Origin: Comamonadaceae bacterium
Lineage (GTDB): Bacteria; Pseudomonadota; Gammaproteobacteria; Burkholderiales; Burkholderiaceae_C
Length of the DNA stretch: 30,875 nucleotides
Direction of reading: 5' to 3'
NCBI GenBank assembly: GCA_947460065.1
Contig: CANHGF010000001.1
Span: forward strand, 1-30,875
Shown here piece by piece: positions 12,819 to 20,547 of the stretch. The notes beneath the pieces are model-generated. The model was given only the letters and a program-made list of their open reading frames with translations. It was not told where the DNA came from and did not search any database. The position numbers and the translations under genes were made by a program. How positions within the stretch are numbered: position 1 is the first letter of the stretch; each line of letters starts with the position of its first letter.

Positions 12819-13685
12819 ATGAGCATCACCGTTACCCGGCTGTCCTACGCGCTGGGCGCCGCCGTCACCAACGTGGACCTGTCCCAGGAACTCGATACGG
12901 CCACGGTGGCGGCCATCCGTCAGGCGTGGCTGGATCATCTGATCCTGGTTTTTCCCGGCCAGGATATTTCCCCCGCCGAGCAGATCCGCTTTAGCCGCTA
13001 CCTGGGCCCGGTCGAGGAATACCCGCTGCACCACTATCGCCTGCCTGGCCATCCGGAAATTTTTCACCTGAGCAATGTGGGTGACGACGGTCAGCTCGGC
13101 AGCGCGCAGATGGCCAACCTCGGTCGCCATTGGCACTCGGACTTGTCTTTCACCGCCCATCCGGCCATGGGCTCCATGCTGCGCTGCAAGCAGATTCCTG
13201 ACTATGGCGGCACCACCTGCTTTGCCAACCAGTACATGGCCTATGAGCGGCTGTCGCCGACCTTTCGCGCGCTGCTCGATCCGCTCGAGGCGGTGCATGA
13301 GCTTTTTTCCAAGACGCCTAACCTCAAGGACCTGGACCAGGGACAGGTCAAGGACCTCAAGAAGGGCAATCCCCGCATCGCCCAACCTGTGGTGCGCACG
13401 CACCCGGAGACCGGGCGCAAGGCACTGTATGTGTCCGAGGCCCTGTGCAGCGATATCGTCGGCATGGGCCGGGCCGAGAGCACGGCCTTGCTGGAGTTTT
13501 TGTTTCAGCACCAGACGCGGGTGGAGTTCACCTACCGCCACACTTGGAAGCCCAATGACATCGTGCTGTGGGACAACCGCTGCGCGCTGCACATGGCCGT
13601 GCCTGACAACGATCATTTACAGCCGCGCGTGATGTACCGCACGACCATCAGCGGAACCCCTTGCGGCACTCTCCTCGACGCCTGA
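12819..13685 (+). CDS. TauD/TfdA-family 2-oxoglutarate-dependent dioxygenase
   Basis: Fe(II)/2-oxoglutarate dioxygenase that would hydroxylate or oxidatively cleave a small organic acid, releasing succinate and CO2. The 288 residues contain the metal triad: His106 and Asp108 in HWHSD and His258 in DNRCALHMA. Arg270 or Arg274 (RVMYRTTI) lies where the 2-oxoglutarate carboxylate is bound. The active site therefore looks intact. The start at 12819 has a strong AGAGGAGA ribosome site. It is the first gene of cluster A, with 26 bp to the next start, so its substrate or product probably feeds the CoA ligase pathway. Known relatives act on taurine, sulfonates, phenoxyacetates and similar acids. The actual substrate cannot be told from sequence. 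Confidence 0.9.
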   Translation: MSITVTRLSYALGAAVTNVDLSQELDTATVAAIRQAWLDHLILVFPGQDISPAEQIRFSRYLGPVEEYPLHHYRLPGHPEIFHLSNVGDDGQLGSAQMANLGRHWHSDLSFTAHPAMGSMLRCKQIPDYGGTTCFANQYMAYERLSPTFRALLDPLEAVHELFSKTPNLKDLDQGQVKDLKKGNPRIAQPVVRTHPETGRKALYVSEALCSDIVGMGRAESTALLEFLFQHQTRVEFTYRHTWKPNDIVLWDNRCALHMAVPDNDHLQPRVMYRTTISGTPCGTLLDA

Positions 13686-13711
13686 ATTCAAACCCTGAAA
13701 ACGAAAGCACC

Positions 13712-14890
13712 ATGAGCACGCAAACCAAGCAAGCAACACCGAACGATGAACAAGGCCTGGTCGCCCGCAGCATGGGCGGTGACGAGGCCCTGGCCGAAGC
13801 CCGCTCCCTGGTTGGCATGCCGATCCGCGTGGAGCAATGGAACTATGAGGCCGGTCGCGATGTGATCCGGCATTACGCTTGGGGCATAGGCGACGACAAC
13901 CCCTTGTGGAGCGACCCCGAATATGCCAAGGGCACGCGCTTTGGCGGCATCATTGCCCCGCCCACCTTTTTCTTCGGAGTCTTCGACGCCGTGGTCGCGC
14001 CCGGCCTGGAAGACATCCAGTGGTATTACTCGGGCATCGAAGCTCAATTTTTGCTGCCCATCCGCCGCAATGATGAGATCGTTGCCACGGCTGAATACAT
14101 CGACGCCCGGCCGCTGCAGGGTAAGCGTGTGAAGAATATGCTGGTGCAGACGGGTGAGGTGCTCTACACCAACCAAAAGGGCGAGCTGGCCACTCGGGTC
14201 TTGTCGCACACCTTTCGGGTGCCGCGATCGGGCGCAGAGGGTGGCCTGGACTATGAGCCTCGCCCCAAGCAGGAATACACGCAGGCGCAGCTCGACGAGA
14301 TCATGAACGCTCAGCTCCATGAATTTGTGCGTGGCGCAAAGACGCTCTATTGGGACGATGTCCAGGTCGGCGAGAGTCTGCCTGGCACGGTGCGCGGACC
14401 CATCAACCAGATGGACATGACCACTTACTACGCGGGCGCTCCCGGCACCTCAGGCTACAAATCGACCAAGCTCAAGTGGAAGTACACCCACTGGGCCCGC
14501 ACCTCGCCCGAGAAGCTGCCCAACAACTACGACAAGTGCTACTACGGCGCCAAGGTGCTGCCCAGTATTGGCCATCAGGACGCGGCGGTGGCCGTCAAGC
14601 AGCTGGGCATGCCCGGCCCGTATGACAACGGCCCACAGCGCTGTGGCATGCTGGCCACCTGTGTGACCAACTGGATGGGTGACGATGCTTGGCTGCGCAC
14701 CTACAGCACGCGCATCAAGCTGCCGGTGATCTTCGGCGACACCACCTATTGCAAGGGCCGAGTCAAGGACAAGCGCCTGGAGGACGGGCGGGGCATTGTT
14801 GAGCTCGAGCTGTGGACCGAAAACCAGCTCGGAGAGGTCACCATGAGCGGGCAGGGCACGGTGGAGCTGCCGCGTCGCCAGGCCGCCTGA
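13712..14890 (+). CDS. Double-hotdog MaoC/FAS1-like acyl dehydratase-family protein
   Basis: Two hotdog-fold halves in 392 residues, resembling FAS1-like dehydratase (N-terminal) plus MaoC-like (C-terminal) proteins that hydrate or dehydrate CoA thioesters. The N-terminal half shows WGIGDDNPLWSDPEYAKGTRFGGIIAPPTF, which aligns with the hydratase-2 motif GDxNPxHxD. Trp66 stands where the catalytic histidine normally is, while Asp62 and Asn63 are kept. The C-terminal half contains GHQDAAVAV but no full canonical motif. An (R)-hydratase, a mesaconyl-CoA-type hydratase or a non-catalytic binding role are all possible. I chose the ATG at 13712 (MSTQTKQATPNDEQG). A frame opening at 13661 overlaps the dioxygenase gene and lacks support. 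The adjacent CoA ligase suggests that the substrate is an acyl-CoA. Confidence 0.8.
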   Translation: MSTQTKQATPNDEQGLVARSMGGDEALAEARSLVGMPIRVEQWNYEAGRDVIRHYAWGIGDDNPLWSDPEYAKGTRFGGIIAPPTFFFGVFDAVVAPGLEDIQWYYSGIEAQFLLPIRRNDEIVATAEYIDARPLQGKRVKNMLVQTGEVLYTNQKGELATRVLSHTFRVPRSGAEGGLDYEPRPKQEYTQAQLDEIMNAQLHEFVRGAKTLYWDDVQVGESLPGTVRGPINQMDMTTYYAGAPGTSGYKSTKLKWKYTHWARTSPEKLPNNYDKCYYGAKVLPSIGHQDAAVAVKQLGMPGPYDNGPQRCGMLATCVTNWMGDDAWLRTYSTRIKLPVIFGDTTYCKGRVKDKRLEDGRGIVELELWTENQLGEVTMSGQGTVELPRRQAA

Positions 14891-14905
14891 ACACGCCCTG
14901 AGCCT

Positions 14906-16414
14906 ATGAACTTCGCCCTTTTCCTGGACATGAAGGCCCGGGGCGACCCGCAAGGGCTGGCCGTGGCTGATCACCGCTTGCGCCTGAACTGGCGCGAGCT
15001 CGAATACCGCGCCTCGCAGTTGGCAAACCTGCTGCAGGCCCGCGGCCTGCGACGCGGCGACCGCATGGCCATCTACCTGCCCAACCGGGTCGAAGCGGTG
15101 ATTGCCCTGCTCGGCTGCATGAAAAGCGGCGTGATCGCTGCGCCCTTGAACTGGCGCCTGGCCGGCCAGGAGCTGCACAAGGTACTCGGCCATTGCGCAC
15201 CGGCTTGCATCCTCACCACACAGGAGAAAGCAGCGCTGCTCCAGGTGCCCGCGGCGGGGACCGTGCTCACGGTGGACGAAAAGGCGGGCAGTGGCAGCTT
15301 TTGGCAGGCGCTACAGGACAGCCCTGGCGTCTTTGCCACCGTGGGCTGCCAGGCCGGTGATGTGGCCAGCTTGCTCTACACCTCGGGCACCACCTCGAGC
15401 CCCAAGGCCGCCATTCATACCCACGGCATGCGCGTGGCCGTGGCCGGCGCCATGGCCGACTGCTTTGAGCTGTCTAGCCGTGACGTGGCCCTGTGCCTGT
15501 CGCCGCTCTTTCATACCAGCGGCACCAGTGTGTTCGCCAACGCCTTGTTCGCGGGCTGTCCGCTGATCTTGCAGGAGAAGTGGGATCTGGGCGACTTCGT
15601 GCGTCTGGTGGCCGAAGAGGGCATCACCTTCATGCACCTGATCGGCACCTTGCTGGTGGACATCGCAGCAGCGCCTGAGTCGGTGTTCGAGCCATTGCGG
15701 GGGCGCTCGCGCATGCGCTTTACCTGGGGTGGCGGCCATGCGATTGCGGCTGAGAAATTCGAGGTGTTCGAGCGTCGCGTCGGCGGTATTTTCCTGCTGG
15801 GCTACAGCCGTACCGAAGGTGGACTGACCTACAACCCGCTGGACCGCGCAGCGCGCAACTTCAGTGACAACGGGCTGCCCAATCGCAATAGCTCGGACAT
15901 CACCATCCTCGACCCGGTGACCCAGCAGGTCTGTGCGACAGGCGTGACGGGCGAGGTTTGCTTTCGCGGCGACGGCGTCTCGCCGGGCTACTGGGACGGC
16001 CCCTACCTGCGCGTGAGCCCGCCTTATGAAGGAGGCTGGATGCCCACCGGCGACAGCGGCTTCATGGACGAGCACGGGCGTCTGCATTTCCTTGGGCGCG
16101 GCGACCACATGATCAAGACCGGCGGCGAAAACGTCTTCCCCGAGGAGGTGAGCGCGGTGCTGCTCAAGCTGCCGGGTGTGGCCGACGCGGTGGTGGTGGG
16201 CGTGCCCGACGAACGCATGGGCCAGCGCGTGGGCGCGCTCATTGTGCGCAGCGACCCGGCACTGGCACCAGCGGCCATCGAGCAGGCCTGCCGCAGCGCC
16301 CTGGCCGGCTACAAGATTCCGCGCGTCATAGCCTTTACCGATGAGCTGCCCAAGCTGGGCAGCGGCAAGGCCGACATGAACGCCTGCCGGAGTTTGTTGC
16401 TGGAGCTGGTATGA
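14906..16414 (+). CDS. Acyl-CoA synthetase (AMP-forming), class I adenylate-forming family
   Basis: Would activate a carboxylic acid to its CoA thioester using ATP, via an acyl-adenylate. The 502 residues match the family. The ATP-binding P-loop is YTSGTTSSPKA at 158-168, where the usual Gly-x-Pro-Lys-Gly reads Ser-Ser-Pro-Lys-Ala. The A5 motif reads GYSRTEGG, the A7 motif is TGDSGFMDEHGRLHFLGRGDHMIKTGGENVFPEEV, and the C-terminal catalytic lysine is Lys488 in KLGSGKADMN. Essential lysines and the TGD aspartate are present, so activity is expected. The overall look is of the CaiC/FadK-type carboxylate ligases. It starts 15 bp after the MaoC-like gene and overlaps the next gene by ATGA, so it is co-translated in cluster A. 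The substrate is unknown. Confidence 0.9.
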   Translation: MNFALFLDMKARGDPQGLAVADHRLRLNWRELEYRASQLANLLQARGLRRGDRMAIYLPNRVEAVIALLGCMKSGVIAAPLNWRLAGQELHKVLGHCAPACILTTQEKAALLQVPAAGTVLTVDEKAGSGSFWQALQDSPGVFATVGCQAGDVASLLYTSGTTSSPKAAIHTHGMRVAVAGAMADCFELSSRDVALCLSPLFHTSGTSVFANALFAGCPLILQEKWDLGDFVRLVAEEGITFMHLIGTLLVDIAAAPESVFEPLRGRSRMRFTWGGGHAIAAEKFEVFERRVGGIFLLGYSRTEGGLTYNPLDRAARNFSDNGLPNRNSSDITILDPVTQQVCATGVTGEVCFRGDGVSPGYWDGPYLRVSPPYEGGWMPTGDSGFMDEHGRLHFLGRGDHMIKTGGENVFPEEVSAVLLKLPGVADAVVVGVPDERMGQRVGALIVRSDPALAPAAIEQACRSALAGYKIPRVIAFTDELPKLGSGKADMNACRSLLLELV

Positions 16415-17271
16415 AGCCGCAGGCCGAAGACGTCTGGTTTATCACAGGCGCTACCTCCGGCCTGGGCGCGGCCTTGGCCGAGCGGGTGTTGCAGCAGGGT
16501 CACCGAGCCCTCGTGACCGCGCGTGATGTGCGCACGCTGGGCCCCTTGGTCGAGGCGCATGGTGGGCGCTGTCTGGCCTTACCGCTCGATTTGCTGCAGG
16601 GCGCAGACATTGCCCCTGCGCTGCAGCAGGTGCTGGCGTACTTTGGTCGCCTGGACGTGCTGGTCAACAACGCTGGGCGCGGCTATATGACGGCCATCGA
16701 ACACGCGCGGGATGAAGACATCCGCAGCATCTTCGAGCTCAATTTCTTCGCGATGGACACGCTCACCCGCGCTGCGCTGCCTGGGCTGCGCGCGCAGCGG
16801 CGCGGCCACATCGTCAACATCTCCTCCACCGGCGGCTTGGTGGGGCGCGCCGGCTCGGGCTTTTACGCCGCCACCAAGTTCGCCATGGAGGGCTATTCCG
16901 AGGCCCTGGCGCAGGAGCTCGCCCCGCACGGCGTGGGCGTGACCGTGGTCGAGCCAGGGTCTTTTCGCACCCGCTTTGCTGATGCGCTGCTGCAAGGCAG
17001 TGTCCGTGATTACGAAGAGACCGCAGGCGCGCGCCTGCAGGCCGTGCTCCGTAACACCGGGCTTCAGCCCGGCGATCCCGAGCGGGGGGCCCGCTTGATC
17101 TACGAGGCCGTCACCTGCCCCTCACCACCGCTGCACCTGCCTTTGGGGGCTGGCACGGTGGGCGTGTTCCGTGACAAGGCCAAGGCCCTGATGCGCGACT
17201 TTGAAACCTGGGAGGCAGGCGCTGCGGCGACCGAGCATCCCGCCCATGAACCGCAAGGAAACAAGCCATGA
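16411..17271 (+). CDS. Short-chain dehydrogenase/reductase (SDR)
   Basis: Classical NAD(P)-dependent SDR oxidising an alcohol or reducing a carbonyl. The 286 residues carry the nucleotide motif TGATSGLG at 12-19, LDVLVNNAG at 81-89, and the catalytic Ser138/Ser139 with Tyr152 and Lys156 (YAATK). TARD after the second strand suggests NADP preference, by family experience. The C-terminal extension after about 240 (GAGTVGVFRDKAKALMRDFETWEAG) is of the type seen in ketoreductase-like SDRs. ATGA overlaps link it to the CoA ligase upstream and the aldolase-like gene downstream, marking a tightly coupled operon. It probably acts on a hydroxy or keto intermediate of the same pathway. Confidence 0.9.
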   Translation: MKPQAEDVWFITGATSGLGAALAERVLQQGHRALVTARDVRTLGPLVEAHGGRCLALPLDLLQGADIAPALQQVLAYFGRLDVLVNNAGRGYMTAIEHARDEDIRSIFELNFFAMDTLTRAALPGLRAQRRGHIVNISSTGGLVGRAGSGFYAATKFAMEGYSEALAQELAPHGVGVTVVEPGSFRTRFADALLQGSVRDYEETAGARLQAVLRNTGLQPGDPERGARLIYEAVTCPSPPLHLPLGAGTVGVFRDKAKALMRDFETWEAGAAATEHPAHEPQGNKP

Positions 17272-18050
17272 ATGCCGATATCCTCGCGCACCCGCCCAGG
17301 CCTGCTGCGCCGGCCGGCATGTCGCCCGACGAATGGGAGCTGCGGCTGGATCTGGCCGCCTGCTACAGGTTGTTCCACCATTTCCGCTTCACTGACCTGA
17401 TCTACAACCACATCTCGGCCCGGGTGGGTGGCGAGCAAGAGCATTTCCTGATCAACCCTTACGGCCTGATGTACAACGAAGTGACGGCCAGCAGCCTGGT
17501 CAAGGTGGATGTGGATGGCCGGGTTATCGAGGACCCCTTGGGCCTGGGCATGAACCCCGGCGGCTTTACCATTCACAGCGCGGTGCACCGCGCGCGCCCG
17601 GACGTGCTGTGTGTGATGCACACCCACACCGCAGCGAGCGTGGCGGTGGCCACCCTGGAGTGCGGCTTGCTGCCGCTGACGCAGCATGCGATGCGCTTTA
17701 CCGGGCGCATTGCCTATCACGACTATGAGGGCATTTATTTCACCGACGATGAACGCCAACGCCTGCAGGCCAATCTGGGTCAGCGCATGGTCATGCTGCT
17801 GCGCAACCACGGCACCCTGGTCTGTGGGCGCAGCATTGCCGATGCCTTTGACACCATGTACTACCTCGAGCGCGCCTGTCAGTTGCAGATGACGCTGCTG
17901 GCCAGCGGCCGCAAGCTGGTCGAGCCTGCGCCTGAGGTGGCCGAACAGGTGGCCTCGGTGTTCGAGTCGCCCACGCGCAAGGGCGCTCAAAAGACTTGGC
18001 CTGCCATGCTTAGGCTGCTCGCGCGCGAGCAGCCTGACTACCAGCAGTAG
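17268..18050 (+). CDS. Class II aldolase/adducin-family protein
   Basis: Zinc-binding class II aldolase fold. In 260 residues the metal ligands His118 and His120 (VMHTHT) and His181 (LRNHGTL) are visible. The catalytic glutamate of fuculose-phosphate aldolase, which precedes the IH motif by four residues, is replaced (NPGGFTIHSAVH, Gly99). This pattern belongs to the adducin-like branch, whose reactions are mostly unknown and may include decarboxylation or hydrolysis rather than aldol cleavage. The ATG overlaps the SDR stop by 4 bases. It is the last gene of cluster A, and its stop is only 2 bp from the stop of the converging cluster B. It is probably a lyase step in the pathway, but the reaction is not assigned. 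Confidence 0.85.
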   Translation: MNADILAHPPRPAAPAGMSPDEWELRLDLAACYRLFHHFRFTDLIYNHISARVGGEQEHFLINPYGLMYNEVTASSLVKVDVDGRVIEDPLGLGMNPGGFTIHSAVHRARPDVLCVMHTHTAASVAVATLECGLLPLTQHAMRFTGRIAYHDYEGIYFTDDERQRLQANLGQRMVMLLRNHGTLVCGRSIADAFDTMYYLERACQLQMTLLASGRKLVEPAPEVAEQVASVFESPTRKGAQKTWPAMLRLLAREQPDYQQ

Positions 18051-18052
18051 GC

Positions 18053-18469
18053 TCAGCCCTTTTTCGCCTTCTCTAGGCTGGCGATGTAGTCGACCACCTT
18101 GTAGCCGGTCATGCCCCAAGTGGTGACGCCGCATACATGCATCACCTGCATGCAGGCCTCGGCCAGCTCACCGGAGGTCATGCCGGCCTTGAAGCCCGCA
18201 TGGCCGTGGTTCTTGGCGCCGTCGAGGTTGCCGGTCACCACGTCGAGTACCGTGTAAAGCAGCTCCTTGGTCTTGATGTCCAGGTGTGCGCCCTCGCTGG
18301 TTGAGCGGTACACCCCCTCGCGAAAGCGCAGATAGCCGACGAACTGGTCGGGTGCATACTCCATCATGGCCCGGATAGGCTCGGGCAGGTTGCCCAGGGT
18401 CTCCATGAAGTGGGCCTTGCCCTTTTCCACGGCTTGCTGCATTTCTTGTTGACGTTCGTTCTCGCTCAT
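18053..18469 (-). CDS. Carboxymuconolactone decarboxylase-family protein
   Basis: Small all-helical protein (138 residues) of the CMD/AhpD fold. The family framework residues Glu69 and His88 are present with the usual spacing. The CxxC redox pair of AhpD-type peroxidases is absent, with Asn81 and Gly84 at those positions (NLDGAKNHGH). It is therefore not expected to be a thiol peroxidase and is closer in kind to decarboxylase or isomerase-like members that act on lactone acids. It is the last gene of cluster B, 24 bp after the IclR gene. Together with muconate-cycloisomerase-like and maleylacetate-reductase-like genes it suggests processing of an unsaturated lactone or dicarboxylate. The exact reaction is unknown. 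Confidence 0.82.
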   Translation of the reverse strand: MSENERQQEMQQAVEKGKAHFMETLGNLPEPIRAMMEYAPDQFVGYLRFREGVYRSTSEGAHLDIKTKELLYTVLDVVTGNLDGAKNHGHAGFKAGMTSGELAEACMQVMHVCGVTTWGMTGYKVVDYIASLEKAKKG

Positions 18470-18493
18470 CGCGGCTCCTTTTAAAAAATCAGA

Positions 18494-19324
18494 TCAGTGG
18501 GCCACGGCCGCATGGCCGTGGGGATAGACGGTGCAACCCACGCGCTGCGACAGCACGCGGCAGGCGCCATGCAGGGCGTCGATCAGCTGTGGCTCCTGCT
18601 GGGTGGGGACCACATGGCTGGGAAAGGCCAGGCCCAGTGTGCCCAGGGGCTGCCCGCCCCGGCCGTAGACGGGTGCCGAAATCACACCGAGGCCGGGCGC
18701 TGTCTCCCCGCGCTGCACGGAATAGCCCTCCTGGCGGGCCAGCTCGACCCGCTTTTCGATTTCTTCGAAGTCGGTGATGGTGCGGTCGGTGAATACCGGA
18801 ATTTGTTGCTGGCGCAGCCGACGCGCCCGCTCAGGGTCCATGGTGGCCAGGAGCACCCGGCCTGAGGAGGTGGCGTGAACGGGCAGCCAGGTGCCGGCAC
18901 GCCAGCCGGTGTCCATGAACAGCGGGCCTTCGATGCCCAGCAGATAGAGCACCCGGTCGCCGTCGAGCACCGACAGACGGGCGCTGTGGCCGGTGGACTC
19001 GACCAGGTCGCGCATCACCGGCATGGCCCCGCGGCACAGGCTGTTGAAGTTGAGGTAGCGCGATCCCAGTGCATACAGGCGCGAGCCCACTTGGTAGCGG
19101 CGCGATTCGTTGTTCTGCGTGAGCAGCCCGAACTCAGCGAAGGTCGACAGCACCTTGGAGACTTGGCTTTTGGACAGCTTGCAGCGCTCGGCCAGCTCGC
19201 CCACGCCAAAGTCCTGCTGCTCTTCGCAAAAAGCCATCATGACCCGCAGCGCCGAGCGCAGCGACTTCATGCCTTCGGCGTCGGCCGCGGCGGCCCCTTC
19301 TTTGAGCAGCTCTTCGTTCACCAT
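18494..19324 (-). CDS. IclR-family transcriptional regulator
   Basis: Local regulator of catabolic genes, typically sensing a small aromatic or organic acid. The 276 residues show an N-terminal winged helix-turn-helix at about 20-80 (LRSALRVMMAFCEEQQDFGVGELAERCKLSKSQVSKVLSTFAEFGLLTQ). The C-terminal effector domain includes GHSARLSVLDGDRVLYL, WLPVHATSSGRVLLA and GLGVISAPVYG. The start overlaps the end of the dehydrogenase gene by 7 bp, so it is translated within cluster B. The probable target is the palindrome in the 26590-26724 divergent region, and perhaps the region before cluster A; both are inference. Confidence 0.92.
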   Translation of the reverse strand: MVNEELLKEGAAAADAEGMKSLRSALRVMMAFCEEQQDFGVGELAERCKLSKSQVSKVLSTFAEFGLLTQNNESRRYQVGSRLYALGSRYLNFNSLCRGAMPVMRDLVESTGHSARLSVLDGDRVLYLLGIEGPLFMDTGWRAGTWLPVHATSSGRVLLATMDPERARRLRQQQIPVFTDRTITDFEEIEKRVELARQEGYSVQRGETAPGLGVISAPVYGRGGQPLGTLGLAFPSHVVPTQQEPQLIDALHGACRVLSQRVGCTVYPHGHAAVAH

Positions 19325-20547
19325 GCGGCCTCCAGCAGGGCCATCACCGCATCGGCCGAGTCGGTGCGGCGGGGATTGAAATAAAGGCCCCGGTCGGACA
19401 TGGTGTCCTGCGCGATGGCTGCCAGCAGGCTGCGGTCAAGCCCGGTGTCGCGCAGCCGGGTGGGCACCTGGGCCAGTTGCTGCAGCTCGCGCACCTGCTC
19501 AATAGCGGCCAGCGCCATCTCGGGCTCGGTGCCGGGCGCCACACCCAGCGCCGGCGCCATGGTGGCCAATTCGCGTTCGCAGACCGGCAGGTTGTAGGCC
19601 ATGGCGTGGGGCAACATCACCGAATTGGCCACGCCGTGCGACAGGCCTCCGCGCGCGCCCAGGCAGTGGCAGACGGCGTGGTGGATGCCCACCCGCGCAT
19701 TGGAAATCACCATGCCAGACAGGTGGGCGGCGGTGAGAACGCCGGCGCGCGCGTCCACGTTGGCAGGATCTTGCGCCATGCGTGGCAAGGACTGGCGAAA
19801 CAGCCGGATGCTGTGCAAGGCCAGCGCATCAGAGATCGGGTTGCGCAGCCGCGAATACAGGCCTTCGACCGAATGCGCCAGCCCGTTCATGGCGGTGGTG
19901 GCCATCACCCGTACCGGCACCTCGACGTTAGCCTCGGGGTCTAGCACGATCAGGCGCATGGCCAGGGTGTTGTCCCAGAACAGCAGCTTGCGGCCCTGCG
20001 CATCGCGCACGCCCAGGCCGGGCGTGACTTCAGCGGCCGAGGCCGTGGTAACTACCGCAGCCAAGGGCAGCTTGGGCGCCGGCAGTGGTTTGGGAAAGAA
20101 CTGGTCGGGCGGAATGAAGCGGCTAGCGTGTTCCTCCAGATGGCCGCCCTCGCCCAGCAAGATGGCAATGGCCTTGGCGGTGTCGGAGGCGCTGCCGCCG
20201 CCGACAGCGAGCAGGCCATCGACGCGCAACTCGCGCGCCAGCTCGGCGCCGCGGGTGACCATGTCCACCGAGGAGTGCTCGACCACCTGGTCGTACACCG
20301 TGATGGCGCGCGGGCCCAGCGCCGCCATCACGCGCTCGAACAGTCGGCTGCGGCGGGTGTTGCCGCCGCAGACCACCATCACGCGCTCGCAGCCGAGGGT
20401 GGCCATCTCGGTGCCCAGGGTATCGACCACGCCGGGGCGCAGCAAGACCCGGGTGCCGGTGTTGCGGTAGTCCAGCCAACCCGCGGGCAGCATGTCAGGG
20501 GCGCGCTGAGCGCCGGTGTCGGAAGTGGAGTTGGTCATGGCGCTCAT
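19318..20547 (-). CDS. Iron-containing alcohol dehydrogenase, maleylacetate-reductase-like
   Basis: Group III metal-dependent dehydrogenase. The nucleotide motif GGGSASDTAK is at about 116-125. The metal-ligand positions are Asn221 (in MNGLAHSVEGLYS), His225, His290 (GIHHAVCH) and His304 (LSHG). The first ligand, Asp in alcohol dehydrogenases, is Asn here, a substitution I associate with maleylacetate reductases, which reduce maleylacetate to 3-oxoadipate. I start at 20547 (MSAMTNSTSD), where ATGA overlaps the permease stop and gives 409 residues. A start at 20562 would overlap the permease by 19 bp. Its placement beside enolases and a decarboxylase-like gene supports a lower-pathway reductase. 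The substrate could be another 2-oxo or semialdehyde acid. Confidence 0.85.
   Translation of the reverse strand: MSAMTNSTSDTGAQRAPDMLPAGWLDYRNTGTRVLLRPGVVDTLGTEMATLGCERVMVVCGGNTRRSRLFERVMAALGPRAITVYDQVVEHSSVDMVTRGAELARELRVDGLLAVGGGSASDTAKAIAILLGEGGHLEEHASRFIPPDQFFPKPLPAPKLPLAAVVTTASAAEVTPGLGVRDAQGRKLLFWDNTLAMRLIVLDPEANVEVPVRVMATTAMNGLAHSVEGLYSRLRNPISDALALHSIRLFRQSLPRMAQDPANVDARAGVLTAAHLSGMVISNARVGIHHAVCHCLGARGGLSHGVANSVMLPHAMAYNLPVCERELATMAPALGVAPGTEPEMALAAIEQVRELQQLAQVPTRLRDTGLDRSLLAAIAQDTMSDRGLYFNPRRTDSADAVMALLEAAW

Noticed and set aside
12157..12822. 221-codon plus-strand frame through the gap before the dioxygenase gene
   Set aside because: Half of it is antisense to the 2-hydroxyacid dehydrogenase and the rest resembles no family; no ribosome site supports a start in the gap.
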